From IMG/VR virus record IMGVR_UViG_3300045973_000110, positions 1 through 54,613 of that record: 54,613 nucleotides of DNA. One strand, 5' to 3'. Shown piece by piece: positions 1-9,406 of the stretch. Position 1 is the first letter of the stretch; the number at the start of each line of letters is the position of its first letter. The notes below the pieces were generated by a model. It saw only the letters and a list, made by a program, of their open reading frames with translations, had not been told where the DNA came from and did no database searches. Made by a program: the position numbers and the translations under genes. The stretch comes from a virus.

Positions 1-1
1 C

Positions 2-1336
2 GAAAAACGTATGCCGCCGTATGCATCAAACCCTAAGTGGAAAGCATACGCGCAAAAAGAAAGCAATAAAGAGATTTTTCTCAGCTCAATCGGTACGCCT
101 AGTGAGTGGTCATATCGTGACTTTGTCAATGCGTGTGGGTTTATTGCCGCTGGCGACAAGAGTTATAACGTAATGTCACTGCCATACCAATTTGGTTTGG
201 AGACTGGTATTATTGATAGAGCGTTTATTGAAAGACAGATACGCGAAGAAAAAGCAGACCCGCAAAGTTTCCAAATGGAAATGGAAGTTATTCCCTACGG
301 GGAAAGCGAATATGCGATGTTTACATTTGATGAGATGAATTCGGCACGTAAATTAAGAGTTCCGTTAGTGCCGATTACCAATGATGAATACGTAGAGTAC
401 AGTGGTAGGGTTGAAAAATCACCCTTCTATCGTCGTAAGTTACCCACGGAAGTACGCGTAGCCGTAATGGATATCGCCGTTAGTTCCGCAAAGAACTCAG
501 ATAATACTGTTATCATGGTTTTTTCTCTTTTCGAAAATAACACCAAAAAAGATGCACTTTATTATGACAAAGAGTTATCTTTTATTGAAACAATGAATGG
601 CGTTGAACTTGACAAACAAGTTTTGCGAATAAAACAAGTCTTTTATGACCTTGAGTGCGACTACATCGTTATAGATGGTAACGCCGCTTTAGGTATAAAC
701 GCATTCGATATCTGTGCACAAGTAACAAATGATTACTTTAGGAATATTAAGTACCCAGCATGGAAAGAACATCCAATGTCGCCGTCTTTTGATAGACCGT
801 CGGTAAAAGATGCACAACCAGTCTTATATGGTATCAAAACCGCTGGCGCAAACTCTGGTGACCTACAATATTCTATGTTAATTAAATCTAAATTGAATCT
901 TGAACGTGGTAGGCTGCGTTTACTTGCTAGTGAAGATGATATTGAGGAAGAATTGAATAAGCGATTCGGATTCGCGGCGCTTAAGTCAAGTAATGACGCA
1001 TACCAGACAAACAAAGCTCGCGCTATGATTATGCCGTTTATTAATACTACTCATCTTATCGATGAGTCAATTAAGACACAAGTAGTACGTAGTCAGACTG
1101 GTAGGATTATGTTTAAAGAAGATAAGACTACATCCCGCAAGGATAGAGTCATTACAATGATATATGGCATTTACTTTATTAGTTTACTTGAAGATAATCT
1201 GCAACACAAGACTCCGTCTTATGATTATGCAGGGGCGTATCATGTAAAACAATTAAGAAATGCAACCAGAGACCTATTTGGTAGAAAGGAATCAAGTGGA
1301 GCGCGTAAAAGCGTGTCTCCATTCGGTAAACGATAA
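2..1336 (+). CDS. terL: Terminase large subunit, C-terminal nuclease part (5' end cut by window)
   Basis: The frame is open at the window edge, so the N-terminal ATPase half lies upstream; the first ATG at 11 is internal. Numbered from that Met, the visible part matches the RNase H-like nuclease of large terminases: a strand ending in Asp154 (VMDIA), a second carboxylate strand with Asp222 (VIDGNAALG), and Asp378 in SRKDRV. These fit the metal-binding triad that cuts concatemeric DNA during packaging. The role follows from the family and from the directly downstream portal gene. The stop overlaps the next start by one base. The C-terminal 40 residues are basic and low-complexity. Confidence is good because motif spacing and gene order agree. 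Confidence 0.85.
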   Translation, partial: EKRMPPYASNPKWKAYAQKESNKEIFLSSIGTPSEWSYRDFVNACGFIAAGDKSYNVMSLPYQFGLETGIIDRAFIERQIREEKADPQSFQMEMEVIPYGESEYAMFTFDEMNSARKLRVPLVPITNDEYVEYSGRVEKSPFYRRKLPTEVRVAVMDIAVSSAKNSDNTVIMVFSLFENNTKKDALYYDKELSFIETMNGVELDKQVLRIKQVFYDLECDYIVIDGNAALGINAFDICAQVTNDYFRNIKYPAWKEHPMSPSFDRPSVKDAQPVLYGIKTAGANSGDLQYSMLIKSKLNLERGRLRLLASEDDIEEELNKRFGFAALKSSNDAYQTNKARAMIMPFINTTHLIDESIKTQVVRSQTGRIMFKEDKTTSRKDRVITMIYGIYFISLLEDNLQHKTPSYDYAGAYHVKQLRNATRDLFGRKESSGARKSVSPFGKR

Positions 1337-1722
1337 TGTTTGAAATTGAACCATCAAAAATGGATAAAATTGACGAACTATTTGACCTACTGTCTAAATT
1401 TGGGGATATTTATTTTAAGAATAAAAGAATATATTTATTCGCTGGCGATACTAAGCGGTTGGTAATACAAAAACGTGTTGCAAAATTACTTGGTGTCGGA
1501 GAATTTATCCTCAGAGATATTGCACCGAATAAATATGATGACTATCCTCCGTCTTTAGCAGAGTGGATGAAAAACAAAAGTTATATATTCGAAGTAGCTA
1601 AACTTGAAAAAGAAAAGCAAGCCGAAATCAAAGAGTTTAAGGAATTTATGGAAAAATTTATCGCAGAAGACGCTAAGAAAGATGGTGATGTGAATGGGAC
1701 GACCGAAAAAGATAGCGGTTGA
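1336..1722 (+). CDS. Hypothetical protein between terminase and portal
   Basis: A 128-residue protein I do not recognise. It starts inside the terminase stop and overlaps the portal start by 29 bases, so it is translationally coupled to both. The first half looks like a compact alpha/beta domain. Residues about 90-115 are a charged Lys/Glu helix. Position suggests a packaging or portal-associated accessory protein, but nothing in the sequence proves it. Confidence 0.7.
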   Translation: MFEIEPSKMDKIDELFDLLSKFGDIYFKNKRIYLFAGDTKRLVIQKRVAKLLGVGEFILRDIAPNKYDDYPPSLAEWMKNKSYIFEVAKLEKEKQAEIKEFKEFMEKFIAEDAKKDGDVNGTTEKDSG

Positions 1723-3520
1723 ACAAACTGCTAACAACCCTATTGTTAGCGAAAAACCTAAGACATTCGCTGTCGAAGGGTTGATGTCGCAGTGGGCGCC
1801 AGTAGTTAAAGATTATACTTCGCGTATAGGGAATCAATCTACGTTCTTTGCATATGACCCATATGTTCAAAACACACGCTTAAAGATGTTGAAGACAAAC
1901 CCATCATTTCCAGATAGGTCAGAGCTAGAGGAAGCAATTAAGTCTCCTAGTAATAGCGAGTACTTGCTCAGAGCTACGTCGTGGGCTTTAACCGCAAATT
2001 CTTATCCGTATTATAAAATGTTACGTCTGTATTCAGATGTTCTTTTATATAACAATTACGCATATCCAAAGTATGTTGAGAAAAAAGAATTTAAGGCGCC
2101 TAGATTTAAGAATGAGCAAAAGTTTATTAATAAATGGATAGATGCGTTTGACCCAAAACGCACATTTAGACGTATTGTTGCAGAAACTTTAGTCGAAGGT
2201 AAGCGTGCATATGTATATCAGCAAAAAGTAGATTACAAAGAAAATGATGTAACTTATGCTGCCTTGCAAGAGCTACCGTCAAATTGGTGGAAGCCGACGT
2301 TTAAATCTACCGACTCTTATTTCGGTGTATCATTTAATTTCGCATATTTTTGGACACCTGGCACTAGCCCTAAACAGTTCCCGCCTATTTTCCAAAAGTA
2401 TTACGATGAATTATCGGGTATGTCAACTGTTACAAGGGATAAAGTAAGATTAGATATGGATAAAATATCCACTTCTGTTTTTGACGTTGAATTTACTGCA
2501 AATAAGTGGTATATATGGGCGGAATTACCAGCAAGTGATGTATGGTGTTTTAGTGCTGATGAATCACACGCATGGCAAGTACCGCCGTTCTTAGGATTGT
2601 TCTTGTCGTTCCAAGATTTAGGTAGTTATCAATTCTTGCAAACCCAACTTGCATCAATCCCATTATATGGTATTTTATCTGGTGAAGTTCCTATGCATAC
2701 AGATACTAAAGCAACTAGTTCTCAGACTCCAGATGATTTAAGGTTGAGTCCTGGTATGTTAAGTATGTTAACAGACCAAGCGCATAGTATGACGCCATCT
2801 GGTGTTGGTGCGTTTTTGGCTCCAGTTGAAAACATTAAGTTTCATCAGTTTCAAGAACAGGTTAACTCATCTAAGATTTATACCGAGGCTTTGCAGCAAA
2901 CAATTGCGACTAGTGGTTTAACTGGTTTGCAGTCAACGTCTGAAAAGCCTACCGTAGCGATGGTTAAAGCGAGTCAACTTGTTGAAAAGAGATTTGCTGA
3001 TATTTTTTACCCGCAATTTATTAAATTTGTAAACACTATTTTTGAAAAGAAACTTAATTTAAAATATGATTGGCGCTTTGATATATTCGGTGATGTATTC
3101 AGCGAACAAAATACCATGGATATGTTAAGCAAGCAACTTTCATTAGGTCAGTCTTATTTGTTACCCAAATTGTTGGCGTATCATAATTTAGATATGAATG
3201 GTGTAAATGATATTTCTGATTGGGTAAATGCATCTGGAATATTTGACAAGATGAAAGTTCCCCCGAATGCGAATACACAAGCCGCCAAGGAAAACGCCGC
3301 GACTGGTGGTATCGGACCGAACGCCGCCAAAGAAAAGAAACCAGTTGGTCATCCTGCACTTGATGAGGCTGATATTGAAAATGATAGCACCGCTGCAAAT
3401 TCTGATTCTGGAACAAATAAAGGCGAAGACAGGCAGTTTACTGTAACCGATATCGATGACGAAGATGCGGAAGCTATCGTTGAAATGCTATCGGAGGCTG
3501 GATATGAAGTTGAAAGTTAA
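1694..3520 (+). CDS. Portal protein
   Basis: At 608 residues this has the size of SPP1/HK97-type portals and sits directly after the terminase and before the protease. The N-terminus is a basic tail (MGRPKK); the middle is rich in aromatic residues; residues about 390-450 form a long polar segment (IYTEALQQTIATSGLTG) like the portal stem/crown helices. The last 80 residues are Ala/Asn-rich and then very acidic, typical of a disordered portal C-terminus. It would form the dodecameric ring at one capsid vertex through which DNA enters. The call rests on size, order and composition rather than a catalytic motif. Confidence 0.75.
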   Translation: MGRPKKIAVEQTANNPIVSEKPKTFAVEGLMSQWAPVVKDYTSRIGNQSTFFAYDPYVQNTRLKMLKTNPSFPDRSELEEAIKSPSNSEYLLRATSWALTANSYPYYKMLRLYSDVLLYNNYAYPKYVEKKEFKAPRFKNEQKFINKWIDAFDPKRTFRRIVAETLVEGKRAYVYQQKVDYKENDVTYAALQELPSNWWKPTFKSTDSYFGVSFNFAYFWTPGTSPKQFPPIFQKYYDELSGMSTVTRDKVRLDMDKISTSVFDVEFTANKWYIWAELPASDVWCFSADESHAWQVPPFLGLFLSFQDLGSYQFLQTQLASIPLYGILSGEVPMHTDTKATSSQTPDDLRLSPGMLSMLTDQAHSMTPSGVGAFLAPVENIKFHQFQEQVNSSKIYTEALQQTIATSGLTGLQSTSEKPTVAMVKASQLVEKRFADIFYPQFIKFVNTIFEKKLNLKYDWRFDIFGDVFSEQNTMDMLSKQLSLGQSYLLPKLLAYHNLDMNGVNDISDWVNASGIFDKMKVPPNANTQAAKENAATGGIGPNAAKEKKPVGHPALDEADIENDSTAANSDSGTNKGEDRQFTVTDIDDEDAEAIVEMLSEAGYEVES

Positions 3521-3683
3521 ATGCGAACACGAAGTCGTATGGGTAACAGACGAATTTTATGGCGTCTATCCCCGTATTGAAAAGGGTGTTTGTATTAAGT
3601 GCCAAAAGAATTTTCATAGAATTAAAGGGAAAGGAGGTGTTGATGATGACAAAATTAAAGCTGATGCCAGACGAACTGAATAA
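3504..3683 (+). CDS. Small Cys/His (zinc-ribbon-like) protein
   Basis: A 59-residue protein. The start is the ATG preceded by GGAGG at 3493-3497, within the last codons of the portal gene. It carries CxH near residue 8 and CxxC near residue 27 (VCIKCQKNF), a likely single zinc site, followed by a basic tail. It overlaps the portal end by 17 bases and the following gene by about 40 bases in another frame. Function unknown. Confidence 0.6.
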   Translation: MKLKVKCEHEVVWVTDEFYGVYPRIEKGVCIKCQKNFHRIKGKGGVDDDKIKADARRTE

Positions 3684-4161
3684 CTCTATTAATGAATTAT
3701 TAGGGTCATTGTTTAGCGCAAATGCTGTCGCCGATAATATTGTGTATCAACTTGAGAATGTGTATGCGATGCCAAAGGCATCTGACCTTTTTCATCATAA
3801 GTACGCGCATGCTTTCCCTGCGATTGCTGATACTGTAAATAAAATCCAGATTTTAAGGGGTGCGCGTGGTACACGCAAGCCCGTAGCTGGTAGCGAAATG
3901 CAATTTGCATCTGTCATATCGTGTTTCGAAAACATGCTATCTGCTGTTTTAGAAGTCGAAAAGAAATTTTGCGACACGCTTGACCTATGTGATGAGTTAG
4001 ATGAAAAAGCTATCCGTATTTTTATTGAAAATACATATATGGATATTTTACCCTATACAAAACAAACATTAGTTTGGCTTGATAAGGCAGAACAGTTTGG
4101 CGATGACCTTACGATGTTTGACGCACTATTTGATACGACAATTATTTTAGAGGGTATTTAA
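3646..4161 (+). CDS. Helical protein of unknown function (possibly ferritin-like fold)
   Basis: About 172 residues from the ATG at 3646, which sits 8 bases after AAGGAGG (3631-3637); an adjacent ATG at 3643 is also possible. The same frame is open upstream to 3559, but that overlaps the preceding gene and lacks a ribosome site. The protein is almost entirely helical with scattered His and Glu (NELLGSLFSANAVADNIVYQ; LFHHKYAHAF), reminiscent of a four-helix Dps/ferritin-like bundle. I cannot confirm that fold. Placed between portal and protease, it may be a head accessory protein. Confidence 0.65.
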   Translation: MTKLKLMPDELNNSINELLGSLFSANAVADNIVYQLENVYAMPKASDLFHHKYAHAFPAIADTVNKIQILRGARGTRKPVAGSEMQFASVISCFENMLSAVLEVEKKFCDTLDLCDELDEKAIRIFIENTYMDILPYTKQTLVWLDKAEQFGDDLTMFDALFDTTIILEGI

Positions 4162-4163
4162 TT

Positions 4164-6161
4164 ATGGCAAACATTACATTCGCAGTTGATAGTAATCAAA
4201 TTACTGTTAAAAATGTAGGTAATAGTTCATTCTTAGAGCTCGAGATGTATTGTATATCAGACGCATTTCCAAATCGTAACGATTGTACGTTTACAAAAGA
4301 TGGCATGATAGCGTCTATGCCAACAGTATATAATAAACCGATTCTTGGATATTTTTCTCCGATAACAAAAGATTTCGAAGAACATAACCATGATATTAAG
4401 TTCGACCCAGACACTGGTAAAATTTATCAGGACTTTCAGGGTAGGGACGGCGAAAAAGCCATTGGCTTGATTCGCGAAAGTGACGCTGTTGAGATTGTTG
4501 AAAAAGATGGTTTGAATTGGTTACATATTACTTGCGGTATTTGGGCAAAGTATAATATGCAACAGGTTAAACACATCCTGACATCTAAACGAAAGAAAGT
4601 GTCCGTTGAGTGTAATGTTGTACGTAACCATTTTGAAGATAAAATTGAAGTAATTGATGAATTTATCTTTAATGGTGTTACAATTCTTGGCAACCGTCGT
4701 GGTGGGTTAACGCCTGTTAACGAGGGTATTGCTGGAGCTCATCTTAAATTGCTTGAGTTCGCAAACAGCGAACAATGTAATACTTCTATGAAAGCTATGT
4801 CGTTCGCGGCTAAAGTTGATTTAGAAGAGCAAGGATTAACTAGCATTTCAGAAAAACTTATGCGCTCTTTAGGGACTAAGTTTTTTGTTGAAGATGTTTA
4901 CCTTGATGGGGTTGCCCTATTACAAGAACACGACACTGGTCGATTGTTCACAACCAACTATAGTATTGACGGTGATAACGTTAATATAGATTTAAAAGAC
5001 AAACATTATGTTTCTGAGTCTGATTTATCAGACGCCGAATCTAATCGTAAACTCTTTCTTGAAAAGAGTAAGATTGGAAAGGGTTCAGAAATACCGATTG
5101 ACTTTAGTAAAGAGGCAGTTTCGGATGCCCCCTGGGGCTCTATATCCAAAACTGATTTACGCAATAAGATTTTGGCAAGTAGCAACTATAGGACGCTGGT
5201 CGGCAAAGCTTACTTAGTTGTACTTGATGGTTGGGAAGACGCTCCATCGTCTAATCTTAAATACCCAATCGCCCAAATCGTAAGCGGAAAACTTGTGATT
5301 AATCGCAATGCTTTAACCGCGGCTTACAGTTTCTTACAAAAGAACACTGGAGCCCCCTATTATCGCAAAGCAATTAATCGTTTGAACTCTTTAAAGCGTA
5401 TTGCTGGCATGGAAACAGATAACAAAAAAAATTTTACGGAGGAAAAGAAGGTAATGAAAAACAAGTTTATTGGTATGCCTTCTGAGTTCAAGTATATGCG
5501 CTCGGCTGGTGGTCGTGCACTGTTTACTAAAGAAGGAAAAATCTTTAGTGCACCGTGTGATGCTGGTGAGGGCGAGGAAGTTGAATTCAGAGAAGATTCT
5601 TTGATGACAGCCAACTTGTTTGTAAAAGAATGCTCTATTGCAGAAGGCGATGCTGACGGCGATGAAGTTGATTGCACCGAGGCGCTGATGAGTTTCATTA
5701 GCGAACAAGATGAAGTCAAGTGTTCTATGGACAAGATGATGGCTGAAAAAGACATTGCTATGGCTGAAAAAGATGTTGCTATGGCTGCTAAAGACGAAGA
5801 AATTCGTATGGCTAAAGAATGTGCCGAAAAGGTAACTGGCGAACTAGAAATGGCTCACAAAGACCTAGAAATGGCAAAAGCCGAAGTTGAGAAGGCTGGA
5901 AAAGTAGTTATGGTTGAAAAGGTTAAAGACCTTGCGGCTAAAGAAATACTTTTATCAGAGAAAGACCGTTTTGATATTATTGAAATGGCTGAACATGGGG
6001 CTTTCGACAGTACAAAGGCATGTGAACAGGAAATCGCTATGCGCGTCTACAGCGCTATCAAACGCGAGCCTCTCTCGTATCAATTGCCTAAGAATAGTGA
6101 AGTAGTAAAGACGAATGAAACTGCATTAGAAAAAGCCAAACGTCTTGTAGATAAGAAATAA
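4164..6161 (+). CDS. Capsid maturation protease fused to scaffold domain
   Basis: A 665-residue protein upstream of the capsid genes. Residues 1-200 resemble phage prohead proteases of the XkdF-like group, with the NKPILGYFSP motif, a conserved His pair (EEHNHD) and a beta-rich core around WLHITCGIWAKY. Residues about 320-420 carry a second conserved module (PWGSISKTDLRNKIL and DGWEDAPSSNLKYP) seen in the same phage proteins. From about 515 to 600 the sequence is a long Met/Ala/Glu/Lys coiled coil, the usual scaffold form. The protein would template prohead assembly and then cleave scaffold and capsid. An in-frame start at 5454 may yield the scaffold alone. The catalytic Ser/His pair is not certain by eye. 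Confidence 0.75.
   Translation: MANITFAVDSNQITVKNVGNSSFLELEMYCISDAFPNRNDCTFTKDGMIASMPTVYNKPILGYFSPITKDFEEHNHDIKFDPDTGKIYQDFQGRDGEKAIGLIRESDAVEIVEKDGLNWLHITCGIWAKYNMQQVKHILTSKRKKVSVECNVVRNHFEDKIEVIDEFIFNGVTILGNRRGGLTPVNEGIAGAHLKLLEFANSEQCNTSMKAMSFAAKVDLEEQGLTSISEKLMRSLGTKFFVEDVYLDGVALLQEHDTGRLFTTNYSIDGDNVNIDLKDKHYVSESDLSDAESNRKLFLEKSKIGKGSEIPIDFSKEAVSDAPWGSISKTDLRNKILASSNYRTLVGKAYLVVLDGWEDAPSSNLKYPIAQIVSGKLVINRNALTAAYSFLQKNTGAPYYRKAINRLNSLKRIAGMETDNKKNFTEEKKVMKNKFIGMPSEFKYMRSAGGRALFTKEGKIFSAPCDAGEGEEVEFREDSLMTANLFVKECSIAEGDADGDEVDCTEALMSFISEQDEVKCSMDKMMAEKDIAMAEKDVAMAAKDEEIRMAKECAEKVTGELEMAHKDLEMAKAEVEKAGKVVMVEKVKDLAAKEILLSEKDRFDIIEMAEHGAFDSTKACEQEIAMRVYSAIKREPLSYQLPKNSEVVKTNETALEKAKRLVDKK
5454..6161 (+). 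CDS. Nested in-frame scaffold protein (internal start)
   Basis: Inside the protease-scaffold gene, GGAGGA at 5438-5443 lies 10 bases before an in-frame ATG (codon 431), giving a 235-residue product that begins MKNKFIGMPSEF and holds the whole coiled coil. The site falls at the junction between protease and scaffold modules, as in lambda C/Nu3. This is inference from the ribosome site and its placement; no expression evidence is available. Confidence 0.5.
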   Translation: MKNKFIGMPSEFKYMRSAGGRALFTKEGKIFSAPCDAGEGEEVEFREDSLMTANLFVKECSIAEGDADGDEVDCTEALMSFISEQDEVKCSMDKMMAEKDIAMAEKDVAMAAKDEEIRMAKECAEKVTGELEMAHKDLEMAKAEVEKAGKVVMVEKVKDLAAKEILLSEKDRFDIIEMAEHGAFDSTKACEQEIAMRVYSAIKREPLSYQLPKNSEVVKTNETALEKAKRLVDKK

Positions 6162-6183
6162 GTAATCGGAGGAAAATCAAATT

Positions 6184-6762
6184 ATGAAATTTTTTCAAAA
6201 AACCAACATGATTTCTGAGTCTGTTTACGCCGCGATGAGAAGTGGCTTGTTCCACACTGCTATGGAAGCTGAAGCAGCTGTTGATTCGGGCGCTTTCGTC
6301 ATTGCTGGCGAATTGGCAGACAACGAAGTCTACAACGAATATCTTGGGGCTGGTGCGCTCAAAGATTTCAACACCTTTATTATCAAAGCACCTGTCAGCG
6401 CGCATGTAACGGCTAGCAATGCTAACGTTTATGTAGTTGACCCCGTTAAAGTATCCGAAGCTACCAACGGCACCAATGTCTATCGCGAAGGCGCTAGAAC
6501 TCTTGGTTTGGCTGGGAACCCTGGGGAAAAAATTGCGATTCGCAAATTATTCCTCGACGATATGTTTATTTTAGGTGCTGGGAACTTTGTATCTGCTCCG
6601 ACTGTTGGAGAATTTGCAATTTTAACTGCTACCGAAACGACTTTAACCCCTGCTGCTGCTATTCCTTCAACTGGATTTGCTATCCGTGTTGAATGTGAAT
6701 GGCATATTACTCAGGGTATCAATGCTACCGACGGTTTCTTATGCACCGTTGTGCAGCTTTAA
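6184..6762 (+). CDS. Probable capsid decoration / minor head protein
   Basis: A 192-residue protein with a good GGAGG upstream, sitting directly before the major capsid gene. It is beta-rich, Ala/Gly/Thr-rich and without a signal or membrane segment. Codon use looks like the highly expressed capsid gene next to it (many GCT, GGC, AAC codons), unlike the neighbouring accessory genes. Head-stabilising proteins commonly occupy this slot. No specific family recognised. Confidence 0.6.
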   Translation: MKFFQKTNMISESVYAAMRSGLFHTAMEAEAAVDSGAFVIAGELADNEVYNEYLGAGALKDFNTFIIKAPVSAHVTASNANVYVVDPVKVSEATNGTNVYREGARTLGLAGNPGEKIAIRKLFLDDMFILGAGNFVSAPTVGEFAILTATETTLTPAAAIPSTGFAIRVECEWHITQGINATDGFLCTVVQL

Positions 6763-6780
6763 GAATTGGAGGACATTAAA

Positions 6781-7902
6781 ATGAGAAACTTTGCTCAGTT
6801 TTCGCACGCTCCTTTGCTTGACGTTAACGCCAACGCATTGGTAGATGCTGGTATTGAATTAACCAAAAAATATGTCGCTATCAGAGACAAGAATACTTTG
6901 CTTTCTGATAGAGAAGAGTACACGAAGGATAACATTGAATTTTCGAAATTGTTTATTAAACACTGCGTAGAAAAAGCTGGTTATGTATTCGTCGGTACCG
7001 AAATGTTGAAAAACCCGCAGTTATATGGAGACCCCGAATTTGGGAAAAACTTCCGCGCTGTATTAGCACAGATTATTACCCCCGTAGCGCCTGCCGTTAT
7101 TACTGAAAAGTATGGTATGGTTGCTGAAGTTCGTCAAATTGGTTTTGGCGAAACGGCTCGCTTTGTTGTTCGTTCGAATGAATTATTTGTCGTCAATGAC
7201 ATCGCCGAAGGCGTACGTACTGGTGGTTTGCAGAGAGTTTATAACGATGAGTTCACCGTAAACCCGACGCCCAAACAAATCCGCTACGACGTTCCTTGGT
7301 ATCAAGTCGCTGCTGGCATTTTTGACTTTGGCGAATTCGCTTACAAAATCGGTCTGTCGTTCAGCGCCTATATTAACATGTTAGTCATCAAAGCGTTTGC
7401 CGATGTCGTTACTGACTGGGCTACCGCTTCGTCTCCGTACGTTGTTAATGGATTCTCTGACAGCAACTATATTACCATCGGTCAACGCGTTTCTGCTGCT
7501 AATGGCGGCTCTGATGTTATCGTACTTGGCTCTTTGGCGACCGTTGGAACGATTTTCTCGAACCAACTTGGCTTACAATATGGTTTGGGCGAAGAGATGA
7601 ATAAGAATGGTTTCTTGGACCGTTACAAAGGTTACCGCATTTCGTATTTCGACCCTGCTATGATTAGTACCACCGTCAATACGACTGCTAAACTAATCGT
7701 TCCTGAAGCTGTTTTATACTTTATTCCTGTTGGCATGGACAAGCCGATTAAGATTGTATTCGAAGGCGAAAACGTAACCATCGAATCTATCCCGACCGTC
7801 ACCGCCGATAAGACTGGTGGATTACAGATTACTATGCGTTTAGGTGTCAATGCTATCGTTGGTCAACGTTTCGGCGCTATCACTGGTGTAGTTGGTTCCT
7901 AA
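6781..7902 (+). CDS. Major capsid protein
   Basis: 373 residues from the ATG at 6781, which follows GGAGG (6769-6773). An in-frame TTG at 6766 overlaps that ribosome site and is unlikely to be the start. Size, position after protease/scaffold and decoration protein, high-expression codon use and the HK97-like composition support the call: helical N-terminus, then an extended E-loop and a P-domain-like region near EFSKLFIKHCVEKAGY. About 415 copies would form an icosahedral T=7 shell if the usual siphovirus geometry holds, which is inference. A terminator follows immediately. Confidence 0.8.
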   Translation: MRNFAQFSHAPLLDVNANALVDAGIELTKKYVAIRDKNTLLSDREEYTKDNIEFSKLFIKHCVEKAGYVFVGTEMLKNPQLYGDPEFGKNFRAVLAQIITPVAPAVITEKYGMVAEVRQIGFGETARFVVRSNELFVVNDIAEGVRTGGLQRVYNDEFTVNPTPKQIRYDVPWYQVAAGIFDFGEFAYKIGLSFSAYINMLVIKAFADVVTDWATASSPYVVNGFSDSNYITIGQRVSAANGGSDVIVLGSLATVGTIFSNQLGLQYGLGEEMNKNGFLDRYKGYRISYFDPAMISTTVNTTAKLIVPEAVLYFIPVGMDKPIKIVFEGENVTIESIPTVTADKTGGLQITMRLGVNAIVGQRFGAITGVVGS

Positions 7903-7919
7903 AAGAATACTTTGAACTT

Positions 7920-7948
7920 GGGGAAGATTAATTTCTTCCCCTTGTTTT
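7920..7948 (+). terminator. Rho-independent terminator after the capsid gene
   Basis: A perfect 8-bp stem, GGGGAAGA (7920-7927) and TCTTCCCC (7934-7941), with a TTAATT loop and a T-rich tail (TTGTTTT). It probably attenuates read-through from the head module into the neck genes, allowing excess capsid protein. Confidence 0.85.
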
Positions 7949-7973
7949 AAATTGATAAAAGGAGAAAAAGGAA

Positions 7974-8705
7974 ATGACAGAATCTACTGTTAAAAAAGGC
8001 GTTCGCAAAGCCGAACCCAAAAAAGAAGTCGAAGTAGTAGCTGAAACCCCGATTAAGGTTGTCGAACAAGTCGAAAATGTATCTGCTAACGACGATATGA
8101 ATAAAAAATTTGACATGCTTATGGACATGGTTAAAAGCTTACAAGCTGAGAACGCAGAGTTAAAAGCTCGTAGCGATTCAGCGCCCAAGGTTATCGAATC
8201 CAATAGGATGGTAAAAATCATTCATTTATGCGATAATGTTTCGCCGCTTAAAACCCATATCCAAACACACAATGTTTTATTGAACTTTGGTCGCTTTGAA
8301 GAAACCGCTACGTTGACGTTTCAACAGTTTGAAGAACTTTTTAGAGAATATCGCGATTATTTTGAGCGCAATGTCATTGGATTAACGTCTGATGATGAAG
8401 ACTTATGTGATATGTATAATATTAAAAAAACATATCATTCCCCATTGAATCGTAGTATCCTAGAAAATGTAGCAAATATTAAAGATGAAGACCTTAAGAG
8501 AATCTATAATACAGTTGCTAGCACACAAAAGGATGTTATTATTCGTAGCTTTGCTACTGGATATTTTGAAACCGATGAATCTGGGAAATACCCCAAAGAC
8601 AGACGTTATAACAATAGAGACAGAGCAGACTTATTGAATAGATTATCGGGTGGAAAACTAAAACGTATTTTAGACGACATGGATGAAAAGGCACATATTA
8701 AGTAA
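7974..8705 (+). CDS. Hypothetical virion-module protein with N-terminal coiled coil
   Basis: 243 residues, strong ribosome site (AAAGGAGAAAAAGG). Residues 1-45 are a Lys/Glu/Val-rich disordered tail, about 45-65 a short coiled coil (MNKKFDMLMDMVKSLQAENA), and the remainder a compact helical domain with many Asp/Arg pairs. Location after the capsid gene suggests a head-associated or head-completion factor. No family recognised. Confidence 0.65.
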   Translation: MTESTVKKGVRKAEPKKEVEVVAETPIKVVEQVENVSANDDMNKKFDMLMDMVKSLQAENAELKARSDSAPKVIESNRMVKIIHLCDNVSPLKTHIQTHNVLLNFGRFEETATLTFQQFEELFREYRDYFERNVIGLTSDDEDLCDMYNIKKTYHSPLNRSILENVANIKDEDLKRIYNTVASTQKDVIIRSFATGYFETDESGKYPKDRRYNNRDRADLLNRLSGGKLKRILDDMDEKAHIK

Positions 8706-8722
8706 AGAACGGAGGATATAGT

Positions 8723-9406
8723 ATGGCGACAACTTTATTTGTCGACATTTATACAAGAGCCAGTACAAAAATTGATGACCCGCTATTAACGAAAGTTTAT
8801 GAAGCAAGCGTCATTGGATTTTGTAGGGTTATGTATAACTATCTTGACGCTGCAATCCCCTCGTTCAACAATCCTATTGAAGAAATGCGGCGACTAAGAA
8901 ACCGAACCGAACCCGATGGAGAATCTGACACCTTTACTGGTGATGGAGCTACCAAAAAATTTACTTTTACAAATACACCTCGTATTGATTCTATTTGTGA
9001 GGCATTTGTAGACGGTGTTTTGACGGAGGCAACCTACGATTCACTAACACACTCTATGGAACTGACCGATGCACCAGCCGATGATTCAGACGTAGAAATA
9101 CAATGGTATTTCTCTGGTCAATTCGATGTCGAGCTGTATGCGGAGGAAAAGGATATTCTTGGTATGCTCACTATGTTGAACTGGGCAGAAAAAGAAAAGA
9201 ACTTTAAGTTAGATATACGAACATTGCTTGGTGATAAAACATATCGAGTCGATGCATCTGCTAGGTCTAACGTGGGTGGCAAAGTTGTGTGGTATGAATC
9301 TATTAAGGAAGATTGCCACAAAAAAATAAGCCAGTTTGCGTGGAATTATCAGATTGTTAAGAGAAAATATGGAGGCGAACCAGCATGGTTACACTTGAGC
9401 GAGTAG
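8723..9406 (+). CDS. Probable head-tail connector protein
   Basis: 227 residues. The N-terminal helices (KVYEASVIGFCRVMYNYLDAAIPSF) and a central small beta module (residues 70-135, starting TFTGDGATKKFTFTN) are followed by more helices. The beta segment is a repeat type common in phage virion proteins. It lies where connectors (gp15/gp6-like) are encoded, just before a short head-closure-sized gene that it overlaps by 22 bases. Assignment is by order and size. Confidence 0.55.
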   Translation: MATTLFVDIYTRASTKIDDPLLTKVYEASVIGFCRVMYNYLDAAIPSFNNPIEEMRRLRNRTEPDGESDTFTGDGATKKFTFTNTPRIDSICEAFVDGVLTEATYDSLTHSMELTDAPADDSDVEIQWYFSGQFDVELYAEEKDILGMLTMLNWAEKEKNFKLDIRTLLGDKTYRVDASARSNVGGKVVWYESIKEDCHKKISQFAWNYQIVKRKYGGEPAWLHLSE

